Source: HK1 sp965215295
Lineage (GTDB): Bacteria; Pseudomonadota; Gammaproteobacteria; HK1
NCBI GenBank assembly: GCA_965215295.1
Contig: OZ244045.1
Location: 1,860,001-1,924,000 of the forward strand
DNA: 64,000 bases
Direction of reading: 5' to 3'
The notes under the pieces were generated by a model, which was not told the origin of the DNA, made no database searches, and saw nothing but the letters and a program-made list of their open reading frames with translations. This document shows, piece after piece, positions 35,186 to 43,323 of the stretch. Position 1 is the stretch's first letter; the number at the start of each line of letters is the position of its first letter. Both the position numbers and the translations under genes were made by a program.

Positions 35186-36184
35186 TCATGGAGTCCCATG
35201 GGGCGCAGGACGATGCCGCCGGTATACGGCCGGTGCTGCGGCGCTCCGCGCCCCGACACCCTTCCACTCGAGGTCCCGTACCGTATACGCACTGAACGAC
35301 CCCTCGATGATGCGGTCGTGCGCGCCCTTCCATCTCTTCTTGGCGTGGTCGGGGGTCTTGTCCCAGACCATTACACTGAACACGCACTCGTAGGTGCGAA
35401 CCTGCCGATTCCTCCCTTGTGCGACCAGATCGCTTACCGCCTTGGTGAAATCACTGTCGCTCAGCGCCTTTCCGTACGGCAGCTCTTCGATGCGCAGCCG
35501 TTTCCATTCGTCCGCGTATGGTCCGCCGCCGTCATCGAAAGCTCCTCCCGGTGGCGCCGTTCTCGGGGCCAGCTCAATGCCGTCTTCGTATATCGCCACA
35601 TTGAATGCGTAGTACGGCTTCTCACGTGTCTTTCCCTCGCCGGCGCTGACGACCCGATACCAGCAGGGCGGGTTCTTGCCCTTGCGACGCAGTAGCGCCA
35701 GATCGCGTCGCGCCTGGTCGTACTCGCGTTCGGCCGCTGCACGGGCCCGCTCGGCTTCCTCCTGCGCCTTGCGCCCCGCCTCAGCCGCGTTCACCAAGGC
35801 CTCGATATCGCGCCGCGCCTGGTCATACTCGCGTTCGGCCGCTGCACGGGCCCGCTCGGCTTCCTCCTGCGCCTTGCGCCCCGCCTCAGCCGCGTTCACC
35901 AAGGCCTCGATATCGCGTCGCGCCTGGTCGTACTCGCGTTCGGCCGCTGCACGGGCCCGCTCGGCTTCCTCCTGCGCCTTGCGCGCCGCCTCAGCCGCGT
36001 TCACCAAGGCCTCGATCTCCTCGGGGCGCACCCATACCTGCGGCGGGCTTGGTGTAGCGGGCTCCGGGAACGGCTCGTCCCGATGGACAAGGCCCAGCAG
36101 AGCAATGAGCAGAAGGAAGGTAAGGAGGATGAACGTTTCGGCGATGGTAAGGCCAAGAACCGTACCTCGCCGGTAGCCGCTCAT
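35186..36184 (-). CDS. MotB-like single-pass membrane protein with repeat coiled coil (332 aa)
   Basis: This is the fourth gene of the membrane operon. A short cytoplasmic N-terminus (MSGYRRGTVLGL) leads into one membrane helix (about residues 9-32), then a Pro-rich stretch and a coiled coil made of three near-identical 35-residue repeats (IEALVNAAEAGRKAQEEAE...). A C-terminal domain of about 155 residues follows (CWYRVVS, YYAFNVAIYEDGIEL, ECVFSVMVWDKT, HDRIIEGSFS). The topology (N-terminal helix then soluble domain) resembles MotB/ExbD/ZorB-type stators, but I see no OmpA-like peptidoglycan-binding motif. The ATG at 36184 overlaps the stop of the MotA-like gene (ATGA). Stator function is inferred from partner and topology. 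Confidence 0.75.
   Translation of the reverse strand: MSGYRRGTVLGLTIAETFILLTFLLLIALLGLVHRDEPFPEPATPSPPQVWVRPEEIEALVNAAEAARKAQEEAERARAAAEREYDQARRDIEALVNAAEAGRKAQEEAERARAAAEREYDQARRDIEALVNAAEAGRKAQEEAERARAAAEREYDQARRDLALLRRKGKNPPCWYRVVSAGEGKTREKPYYAFNVAIYEDGIELAPRTAPPGGAFDDGGGPYADEWKRLRIEELPYGKALSDSDFTKAVSDLVAQGRNRQVRTYECVFSVMVWDKTPDHAKKRWKGAHDRIIEGSFSAYTVRDLEWKGVGARSAAAPAVYRRHRPAPHGTP
35690..36015 (-). repeat. In-frame 105-bp array in the MotB-like coiled coil
   Basis: Three nearly identical 105-bp units encode a 35-residue coiled-coil segment each. Thirty-five residues equal five heptads, so gain or loss of a unit changes coil length without breaking heptad phase. Confidence 0.9.
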
Positions 36185-37734
36185 CGGCTCCGATTCCAGA
36201 ATCTCCAACCTGGGCCCTGGCGCTGGCGAAGGGTCTCGGCCCGCGCTTCGGCCTCGGCGGCAAGGACACGGAGCGCTTCCGCCGCGCGCCGGGTTTCGGC
36301 CTCGGTCGTCCGTACGCTTCGCGTGAGAGCATCGAACAACTCCGTTGCTTCGGCGGTCCGTTCGGTAGCAGCCGCCGCTTGGGCGGTGATGGTCCGGAGG
36401 GCCTCCCCAATCCCTCGTACCGCCATCGCCGTCTGCTCCGCGTCGCGATCGGTACGAATGCGTGCGTCCAACTCCTCCATTGCATGGAGCATGCCCTTCA
36501 TCGCCTCGGTACCGGCGTGAATCGTCGCGAGAGCAGCACGCAGCTTGTCGACCTCCACTTCCAGAACCGCAGTCGATTTCGCCGCCTGATGGGCGCTGCT
36601 GCCGAACGCCGCGCTCGCGTCGCTCGCGTGTCCGAGGACGGATCCGAGGCTGTCGAACGCCTTGCCGGTCCGCTCGTGGACGGTAGACGTGCTCTGCGCC
36701 AACGAGAGAGATTGCTGCGCCGCGGTATCAAAGCTCCGTCGAAGAGTGTCGAGGCTTTGATCGCTCGCGGACCGGATTTCGTCATGAAATGAACGAGTGG
36801 TCTCGCGGACTTCGGCGAGGTAGCCGTCATGAGCGGATCGAAGCCGCTCCGGCAGGGCTTCGGCCTGTTTCGCCGCGGCGCCGAGAGAGCCTCCGACGGC
36901 GTCGAGGGTATTCTCGGCCTTGCTCTTGAGCTCTTGGGCGAATGTCTCGGCGTTGCGCTGGAGCGTGTCCCTGAATGCGGCACTCTCTCGTTTCAGCGTT
37001 TCACGGTGGCTGCGCAGATAGTCCCTGGTGTCGCTGGCATGGCTTCGGACAATCCTGTGAAACCGCGCGAGCGCGTTCGCGCCTTGGGTGAGATCGCGGG
37101 CGATCCTCCCGAGGAGATATCGGTTGAACTGCTCGAGCTCCCGGGAGCTTGCACCCGCAGGCGGGAGCGCCGGGATCGCCGTGTCCTCGGCGGAGCCCGG
37201 TCCTTCCGCAGATCCGGTCCGCTCCCGGTTCTTTACCGCGATCCGTCCCGCGAGACCTTGTCTTCCCGCGGGTCCGGTCCGCTCCCGATTCCGTACTCCG
37301 GCCCGTCCTGCGAGCCATGCGACGCCGGGGAATGCCGGTCTTCCCGCAGGTCCGACCCGCTGCCAGTTCTGTACCAAGACCCGTCCTGCGATCCCCGCGA
37401 CGGTCGAGGTAAGTGCGATACCGAAACTCTCGAGCAGGGCGCGGATCTTCTCGGCATTGCGCTCCGCGCCGGTATCGACCCCGAAGAGTTCCACGAGGGT
37501 GAATATGAGGGAGCCGAGCGTGAACAGCAGGCCCAGGTAGTAGACGTTGTCGCCTTCCTCCTCGGGGGCGTCTTCGTCGTTGAGCATGTAGTGGATCGCC
37601 AGCGCGAGGACCACAGCGGCCGCGACAATCGCCGCGAACCAGGCGTTGTCGAACGCGCTTTTGGTCCACAAGACGACAGCGCCGCCGCCCATGAAGGCGA
37701 CGAAGAACCAGAACGCGTTAGTCCTTTGGGGCAT
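36181..37734 (-). CDS. MotA/TolQ-like membrane protein with long coiled-coil tail (517 aa)
   Basis: This is the third gene of the membrane operon. Four membrane segments are visible: about 8-25, 31-50, 64-84 and 104-121. The last two (YYLGLLFTLGSLIFTLVELFG, written as two overlapping parts here: YYLGLLFTLGSL and IFTLVELFG, and FGIALTSTVAGIAGRVL) have the small-residue/Thr pattern of MotA/TolQ/ExbB proton channels. A low-complexity stretch with partial repeats (RNRERTGPAGRQG) follows, then a helical, coiled-coil tail of over 300 residues (LERESAAF, AVGGSLGAAAKQ, QSLSLAQSTS), like the long intracellular tail of ZorA. It overlaps the next gene by four bases. The role as a proton-driven motor subunit is inference. 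Confidence 0.75.
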   Translation of the reverse strand: MPQRTNAFWFFVAFMGGGAVVLWTKSAFDNAWFAAIVAAAVVLALAIHYMLNDEDAPEEEGDNVYYLGLLFTLGSLIFTLVELFGVDTGAERNAEKIRALLESFGIALTSTVAGIAGRVLVQNWQRVGPAGRPAFPGVAWLAGRAGVRNRERTGPAGRQGLAGRIAVKNRERTGSAEGPGSAEDTAIPALPPAGASSRELEQFNRYLLGRIARDLTQGANALARFHRIVRSHASDTRDYLRSHRETLKRESAAFRDTLQRNAETFAQELKSKAENTLDAVGGSLGAAAKQAEALPERLRSAHDGYLAEVRETTRSFHDEIRSASDQSLDTLRRSFDTAAQQSLSLAQSTSTVHERTGKAFDSLGSVLGHASDASAAFGSSAHQAAKSTAVLEVEVDKLRAALATIHAGTEAMKGMLHAMEELDARIRTDRDAEQTAMAVRGIGEALRTITAQAAAATERTAEATELFDALTRSVRTTEAETRRAAEALRVLAAEAEARAETLRQRQGPGWRFWNRSR

Positions 37735-37851
37735 GTCGGTGATGGCCTCGGTTGCCTTGTCGCTGCCGTTCCCCGGTGCGGGCGCCCTCCCGCTCCCGCT
37801 TCGCCGGCGCCGGTCAGGGCTCCCTGGTCTCGACCGGGTCGGGGTCCCGGC

Positions 37852-38679
37852 TCAGATCGAATCCTGCCATTCGATCTGTCCTCCCTGTTCCTGAACCAGT
37901 TCGGTCCACCAGTAGTAATGGTGTTCGGTCTGCCACTTCGCGTATTTCGGCCGTTCGAGCCGGAAAAGGCTCACCTGCACGCCCGTCAGGTCCGTGAGGA
38001 GATCACGGGCGCGGCGGCGCATGTCCCTGGCGTCCGGATAAGGGCCGTAGTGCGAGAGCCGTGGGCTGTGCTGCAGCAGATCGGAGAAGACGACGAGATG
38101 GACCTTGAAGCGTTCGTCCCCACGCTTGCCGGGAGCGTGGCGGGCGGCAAGGACCGCGATGGTTTCGAGCAGCGGCGAGGTCGGCTGCGCTTCGCTCTCG
38201 CGTTCCGGGAACCCGTTTGCGAGCGCGTCCTCGAAATGCTCCCAGTCCCGTTCGGCGAAACGCCGGCCTTGGTGGATATCGTCGCGCCAGACGCGATCCT
38301 TCGGATTCTTGAGCGGGCGGCAGACTTCGATCAGACGCTTCGGTGCGCCCGGGTCCTGTGTCAGCTCGTAGACCGCGAGGAGTTCCCCCGGAGCGATGCC
38401 CATTCGGCCCGCGTGCTCCGAGGCGGTCTGACCGGCGAGGCGTTCGAGCTCGGCCCGATGCTTCGGGGTCAGCGGGTCGCTCGTGTCGAGGAGCAACACG
38501 GTGGCCCCGACGGGACCGGTGGCCTTGGGACAGAGGCGGTCGTCGGTTTCCGGGACGCGGGTACCGAATTGGTAGAACGCGACCACGCCGACGAGGAGGA
38601 GCGCGCCTACCCAGAGCGGGAGCATGATCGACTGCCGGTGCGTCCTGGCTTCGACCCTGCGGCGGGCGTCCTGTCTCAT
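37852..38679 (-). CDS. Single-pass membrane protein with vWA-like domain (275 aa)
   Basis: This is the second gene of the operon. A basic N-terminus and one membrane segment (about residues 18-38, LPLWVGALLLVGVVAFYQF) precede a soluble domain that looks like a divergent von Willebrand A fold. ATVLLLDTSDPL (about 59-70) resembles the first strand with the MIDAS DxSxS-type motif, QPTSPLLETI near 166 the Thr site, and VVFSDLLQHS near 196-205 the final Asp strand. Full metal coordination cannot be confirmed. The ATG overlaps the stop of the first gene (ATGA, 38676-38679). A 117-bp gap precedes the MotA-like gene. Such a domain could sense or bind a protein partner. Confidence 0.7.
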   Translation of the reverse strand: MRQDARRRVEARTHRQSIMLPLWVGALLLVGVVAFYQFGTRVPETDDRLCPKATGPVGATVLLLDTSDPLTPKHRAELERLAGQTASEHAGRMGIAPGELLAVYELTQDPGAPKRLIEVCRPLKNPKDRVWRDDIHQGRRFAERDWEHFEDALANGFPERESEAQPTSPLLETIAVLAARHAPGKRGDERFKVHLVVFSDLLQHSPRLSHYGPYPDARDMRRRARDLLTDLTGVQVSLFRLERPKYAKWQTEHHYYWWTELVQEQGGQIEWQDSI

Positions 38680-40118
38680 GAGGCGTCCTCCGCGTAGTCG
38701 TCGACGACGCGGTCGAGCATCTTGTAGCGCGTACGGAGTCGATCGTACGTCTTCTCCACCTGCGCAAACCCCGCCTTCGCCTTTTTCGGGATGTCGCCCC
38801 ACTCGGGGGGAGTCGGAACACGAAATTTCGGAGGCCGGACTATGTGCTCGTCGATGGCCGGCTCGATGTCGAAGAAGGGCGGGGGCGAAGCCGTGCGCGC
38901 ACCGAGGTTCGCGTCGCGGTAGGCCGCGAGAAGGTAGGCCAGATCCTTGTTGTACTGTCGAAGGTTCACCGGGTAGTCATCGACGATCATCCGCAACCTG
39001 TCGAGTGTGTTTTCCCGGCCCGCCCGGTCCATCTCGTAGCGGTCCTTGATCTCTTCGATCGCCTCGTTCGCCTCGTTGCGTGCGGACCTCAGCTCGCCGA
39101 GCGCATCGTTCAGGTCGTCCTGGTAGCGTCCGTGCAGGGCTTCGACCTTCCGGTGCCTCATGCCGTAACCGGGGAAGGGGTCGTCGGCGGTGTACGTCTT
39201 GTACGCGGTCAGGACGAATACGGCGATGCCGACGAGGGCCAGCCCCGCGGACGGGAGGCTCTCCCACGGCAGGGGACGTTCGATCATCGTCCGCCAAGCG
39301 GTAGCGAACGCTTCGTCGGGGGCTTCGAGCGCCCCCGCCTTCTCTGCGAGCACGTAGACGTCGCGCACATGGCCGGCCACATCGTTCCAGATCAGCGCGA
39401 CCGCAGCGAAGAGAGCTCCCAGGGTGCAGGCGAGCCCCTTCCCGACCACGGAGTCGCCATGAGTCCACCGCCAGGTCCATCCCGTGCCGATCCCCAGGAG
39501 GACGTTCACGAAGGTGAGTACCACGGCAACCATCCACCCTTCGATCACCCCACCGCGTGAGACGCTTCCCAGGAGGTTGGCGCCCACGAAGCTCTCGACG
39601 ATCATCGCGACCGGGACCCACAGCCAATGCGCGACATGGTTGCTCGGATAATGCGCCACCCGCGAGAGCCGGTGCCGCTGGCGGAAGTTCTTCAAATCGC
39701 GGGCGGCCTCCTCGTATTCCGCGCGTTGCTTGTCGAGATCGCTCACGCTTTGGTCGGCTTTGGCGTCGAGGTCCTGGCAGCGTCGCGTGACGAGGGCGTC
39801 GATGTCGATCTCCGGGCGCTCCTCCTTCCAGAAGCTGCCGAGCTCGTGGAGGTTGGCGAGCTCTTCGCCAATGTACTTGCCGACCTCTCGCTTGCAGTCA
39901 AGCGCCCGCTTCCCGACCCAGCTTTCGATCTTGCGATACATCTCGTCGGGTAGCGTTTCATTGGGATCAGGCTGGTTCAGCTTGCCTCGTCTCTCGCCTT
40001 CCGCTCGGATCCGGTGGGTGGCGAGCCAAGCCTCACCGTCGAGGCGGATATATTCGCGCGTGGTCCGATCGAAGCCTGGAATGTTTTCCCACTCGGAGCG
40101 ATGGGCGGTCTTTTTCAT
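38676..40118 (-). CDS. Polytopic membrane protein with coiled coils, operon gene 1 (480 aa)
   Basis: I do not recognise a named family. An N-terminal soluble part of about 155 residues includes a coiled coil (about 115-150). Four membrane segments follow at about 162-184 (WLWVPVAMIVESFVGANLL), 192-214, 226-245 and 289-306. The C-terminal part has a second coiled coil (about 325-365, GRYQDDLNDALGELRSA) and a soluble tail. The ATG at 40118 has an AGAGG site eight bases upstream; the frame is open further but lacks such a site. It is the leading gene of four overlapping or closely spaced minus-strand genes, so a promoter should lie in 40119-40588. The protein is probably a scaffold or sensor for the complex. 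Confidence 0.7.
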   Translation of the reverse strand: MKKTAHRSEWENIPGFDRTTREYIRLDGEAWLATHRIRAEGERRGKLNQPDPNETLPDEMYRKIESWVGKRALDCKREVGKYIGEELANLHELGSFWKEERPEIDIDALVTRRCQDLDAKADQSVSDLDKQRAEYEEAARDLKNFRQRHRLSRVAHYPSNHVAHWLWVPVAMIVESFVGANLLGSVSRGGVIEGWMVAVVLTFVNVLLGIGTGWTWRWTHGDSVVGKGLACTLGALFAAVALIWNDVAGHVRDVYVLAEKAGALEAPDEAFATAWRTMIERPLPWESLPSAGLALVGIAVFVLTAYKTYTADDPFPGYGMRHRKVEALHGRYQDDLNDALGELRSARNEANEAIEEIKDRYEMDRAGRENTLDRLRMIVDDYPVNLRQYNKDLAYLLAAYRDANLGARTASPPPFFDIEPAIDEHIVRPPKFRVPTPPEWGDIPKKAKAGFAQVEKTYDRLRTRYKMLDRVVDDYAEDAS

Positions 40119-40588
40119 CGTTCGGACCTCTCGTCTCTCCCGCGCCTTGCCGGCGTTCGGCTCGTGCTTTTTGAACCACGGCGCTTCGTTCTCTGCGGTA
40201 ATCGAGTGTAATTCATGTAGTTCCGTCTCGGCCCCGGTGGGGCGGTGTGCGTTCGCGGCGTTCGGCCCGCAGGAGAGTGTAGCGGCCTTCTCCTCATGCC
40301 GAACCGGCCGGCCGCGCGAGGCGCATGGCGTGGGTGCCGGCGGCTCGGAGCAGGGAATGCTCGACCCTCCCGCGCCAGCTCGACCACGCCGGAATGAGGG
40401 ACTACCGCACTTGGCCGAGACCGGTAGATCGTTTCGGGCCTGGCGGAATTGCCGCACCGGGCTCGACGGCAATGACTCGCGCCGCGCCCGCCACTATCAT
40501 TGCGCGCCCCGACTCCCGCCGCCCGGCCGATGCCCGATCGCGCACCCGTTCCGTCCGCCCCCGCCGTGTCGCGCTCCGCTCCCGCGTG
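40119..40588. promoter_or_regulatory. Divergent intergenic region before the membrane operon and lpxH
   Basis: This region separates two divergently transcribed genes. It includes an A+T-richer patch on the minus-strand side (near 40195-40225, ACATGAATTACACTCG on the minus strand) that is a reasonable place for a promoter of the membrane operon. No clear operator or RNA was found. Confidence 0.45.
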
Positions 40589-41317
40589 ATGCTCCTGTTC
40601 GCGAGCGACGTGCATCTCGCCGCGCACCGTCCCGGCGCGGTCGCCGCCTTCCTGGCGTTTCTCTCCGGTCCGGTGCGGCGGGCGGACCGGCTCTATCTCC
40701 TCGGCGACGTGTTCGACCTGTGGCTCGGTGACGACGACGACCGCGCGCCCCACCCCGAGGTCGAGGCCGCGCTTGCCGAAACTGTTGCGGCCGGGGTCCC
40801 CATCGACCTGATCCGCGGCAATCACGACTTCCTGCTCGGCGAGGCGTTCGCCGAACGCACCGGTTGCCGGCTGGCCGACGAGCCGCTGGTCGTCGAGGTC
40901 ATGGGCGAGCGGACCGTGCTCCTGCACGGAGACACGCTCTGCACCCGCGACGTCGACTACCAGGCGTTCCGCCGCTACGCCCGCGATCCGGGGAATCAGC
41001 GGGCCTTCCTCGCGCGGCCGATGGAGGAGCGGGCGCGGGAGGCGGCCGGGATACGCGCGACCTCGAACACCCGGACCCGGCTCAAGCCCGAGGACATCAT
41101 GGACGTCACCCCTGAAGAGGTGGTGCGGGCGCTCTCGGAATGCGGCGCGACGCGGATGATCCACGGCCACACCCACCGCCCCGCCGTCCACGAGCTCGGC
41201 CTGGCCACCGGTTCCGCCACCCGCATCGTCCTCGGCGACTGGTACGACCAGGGCACGGTGCTGGTATGGGACGAGGAAGGCTGCCGACTCGCGTCACCGG
41301 ACGGACTGCCGGCCTGA
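40589..41317 (+). CDS. lpxH: UDP-2,3-diacylglucosamine diphosphatase LpxH (242 aa)
   Basis: The enzyme hydrolyses UDP-2,3-diacylglucosamine to lipid X and UMP in lipid A synthesis at the inner membrane surface. The calcineurin-like metal motifs are all present in order: SDVHL (residues 6-10), GDVFDLW, RGNHDF, LLHGDTL and IHGHTHRP. Length matches E. coli LpxH. The start at 40589 (ATGCTCCTGTTC) puts the first motif at the normal position; in-frame ATGs further upstream would add an unlikely basic extension. It is alone on this strand between minus-strand genes. LpxH indicates a lipid A-bearing Gram-negative. Confidence 0.93.
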   Translation: MLLFASDVHLAAHRPGAVAAFLAFLSGPVRRADRLYLLGDVFDLWLGDDDDRAPHPEVEAALAETVAAGVPIDLIRGNHDFLLGEAFAERTGCRLADEPLVVEVMGERTVLLHGDTLCTRDVDYQAFRRYARDPGNQRAFLARPMEERAREAAGIRATSNTRTRLKPEDIMDVTPEEVVRALSECGATRMIHGHTHRPAVHELGLATGSATRIVLGDWYDQGTVLVWDEEGCRLASPDGLPA

Positions 41318-41453
41318 CGCGCGTCACCGGGCTGTCGGCCCACCGCGGCAGTCCGCGGCGTCGCCGCGCCATCGTACGTGCGACAACCCGGGTACCTTGT
41401 TGAATCGCCCTGGATCAGGTCGCCGGGAATGGCGACCGGGGGTTGCGGCGGGA

Positions 41454-42473
41454 TCAGCGGTCGCGGATGCGGACAGTGCGCGCGTTGAAGTCCTGCTCGC
41501 TGTCGCAGGCGAGCGCCGCCGCGACGATGGCGGCCTCGGACAACCTCGCGAACCCCGGCGCATCGGCCGGGAATCCCTCCGAGACCTCGATACCCCGCGA
41601 CAACAGCATCTGACGCACCATTTCCGCTCGTCCTTCCGCCAAGCCCTCCGCCCGGCTCTGGTCCCGCAGCGAGCGCATCAGCGGATGGTCGTCCGGCCCC
41701 GTGCCTTCCCGCGCCCCCAGCGTCCGGCCCAGTCGTTCCAGGATCGCGTTGGTCCGCGCCGAGGGTCCGGATTCGTTCATGGCCTCGTGGATGTCTGCCG
41801 CCCGCCAGCCGGGGAACGCCCGACTCTCCGGAGAGACCCGATAGGCGCCTTCCTCCAGCACATGAATCGTCAGCCCCGGCAGGCGGCTCTCGGGGCGGCT
41901 CGGCGCCCGCCGGTCCGGCACCTCCACCCACAACTCCGGGAAGCCCCATGACTCGTACAGCTTCAGCTTCCCACGCCGAACGTCCGTCGTGTGGTCCACC
42001 TCCAGCACCACGTCCGGGTAGTTGTGCCGGCCCACCACCATCGCACCGGCTCCCAACAGCTCCACACGCGACGGGTGCAGGTACACCGTCTGATCCGCCT
42101 GCATGATGCGCCGGGGCTCACCGCGCCCGTCGCGCATCAGCAGGTCCATCGCCCCGTAACACCGGATCGCCGAGCCGCGCACCGCGGCGATCAGGGCGAC
42201 CAGTCCCGCCAGGCCATGGGAGGGTTTCTCGTGGTCGGGGCTGGTGGGTTCGCGCACCATCCAGGCGGTTTCGGTCTCGGCGTCCCAGACTTCGAGCCGC
42301 CCCTCGTAGCGGCGGAACTGCTTGTACGACATGGGGACGGCCTTGCAGCCGGTGAACTCCAGCTCGGACAGCGCCGGTTCTTCCACCGGCGCCCCGGACG
42401 CCGCCGGCGGCATGTCCGCTTCCGCCCTCTGCGTCGCTCGCAACGTGTCCGTCAATGTATCCGTGCCGTCCAT
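41454..42473 (-). CDS. Uma2-family putative restriction endonuclease (339 aa)
   Basis: The central region matches Uma2 (DUF820) proteins of the PD-(D/E)XK nuclease superfamily. LVLEVDHTTDVRRGKLKLYESWGFPELWVE, split into its parts, gives VVLEVDHTTD (catalytic acid region), then RRGKLKLYES with the Lys, then PELWVEVPD. The C-terminal part contains a GLAEGRAEMVRQML segment like the tails of Rpn proteins and ends in a helical domain. Length is larger than the usual 190-residue Uma2, owing to extensions on both sides. The ATG at 42473 was chosen as the nearest start before the conserved region; no strong ribosome binding site is visible. Uma2 genes are often multicopy and of unknown biological role. 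Confidence 0.8.
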   Translation of the reverse strand: MDGTDTLTDTLRATQRAEADMPPAASGAPVEEPALSELEFTGCKAVPMSYKQFRRYEGRLEVWDAETETAWMVREPTSPDHEKPSHGLAGLVALIAAVRGSAIRCYGAMDLLMRDGRGEPRRIMQADQTVYLHPSRVELLGAGAMVVGRHNYPDVVLEVDHTTDVRRGKLKLYESWGFPELWVEVPDRRAPSRPESRLPGLTIHVLEEGAYRVSPESRAFPGWRAADIHEAMNESGPSARTNAILERLGRTLGAREGTGPDDHPLMRSLRDQSRAEGLAEGRAEMVRQMLLSRGIEVSEGFPADAPGFARLSEAAIVAAALACDSEQDFNARTVRIRDR

Positions 42474-42638
42474 GCCGGGATTGTAGGTCGCGCCGGAAGC
42501 TCCGGACAACGCGCTGGGCGAAGCGATCCGCGACCTCCCGTCAACCGAGTGTCCGGGCAACCTCCCACCGCGGGGAGCCCTGCCAGCCTGACGCCACCGC
42601 ACCGGCTGTCGCCTCTGCCCCGTTCCGCAATTCGGCGC

Positions 42639-43214
42639 TCAGCAACGGCGCGGCGAGGCGGCGCAGTCGAAGTGCACGGTGCGCAGGCGCCAGCGGGCAT
42701 CGTCGACGTCGACCACGATGAGCGACGGTCCGCCGAACGTCCGATTGCGGCCCGCCGCGCCGGGGTTGACGATCCACGGGCGCGCGCTGCGGTCGATGCA
42801 CCGCCGATGGGTGTGCCCGTAGACCACGACCCGGGCATCCGGATAGCGCTCGCGCAGCCATCCGTGCCGCCGTTCCAGGCTGACGATCTGATGTCCGTGG
42901 GTCACCGTCAGCAGGCCGCCGGGCAGCGAGAGCGCGGCCTCCCACGGCAGCGCCCCGAGCCGCCGGTGCTCGCCCGGGTCCCACTTCGACGGGACGTCGT
43001 TGTTGCCGCGCACCGCGGCCACCCGCCGGTTCGACCGCGCAAGGACGTCGAGCACCGCCCCGCTGCCGATGTCGCCGGCATGGACCGCGAGCCGGCACCG
43101 CTCGACGACCTTCACGATCCGGGGGTCGAGATGCCCGTGGGTGTCGGAGACCAGTGCAATCCGGAACCGGGCGCCCAAGCCCGTCGCGTCTTCGGCGCGG
43201 ACGGTCGATCTCAT
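42639..43214 (-). CDS. YfcE/MJ0936-type metallophosphoesterase (191 aa)
   Basis: This small calcineurin-like phosphodiesterase has the metal-binding motifs VSDTHGHLD, HAGDIG, VRGNNDVP, THGHQ and YGHTHR in order, and ends after VNPGAAGR, typical of the YfcE group. It is likely a cytoplasmic phosphodiesterase with broad in vitro activity. The ATG at 43214 is preceded by GAGGAG with a four-base spacer. It follows FadD by 109 bp on the same strand and may be the last gene of the fatty-acid operon. Confidence 0.9.
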   Translation of the reverse strand: MRSTVRAEDATGLGARFRIALVSDTHGHLDPRIVKVVERCRLAVHAGDIGSGAVLDVLARSNRRVAAVRGNNDVPSKWDPGEHRRLGALPWEAALSLPGGLLTVTHGHQIVSLERRHGWLRERYPDARVVVYGHTHRRCIDRSARPWIVNPGAAGRNRTFGGPSLIVVDVDDARWRLRTVHFDCAASPRRC

Positions 43215-43323
43215 GTTGCTCCTCGCGTCCGCGAATCCCGAGTCGGCGTCATGAGCGCAGTTCCCGGACCGGACTCGAAGGGGCGCAGGAACCGATGGAG
43301 CAGTCGCACCGGATCGAACCGGC

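Noticed and set aside
35186..40118. Calling the operon Zorya outright
   Set aside because: No ZorC, ZorD or ZorE-like helicase or nuclease is present and the MotB-like protein shows no OmpA-like motif, so only a resemblance is claimed.
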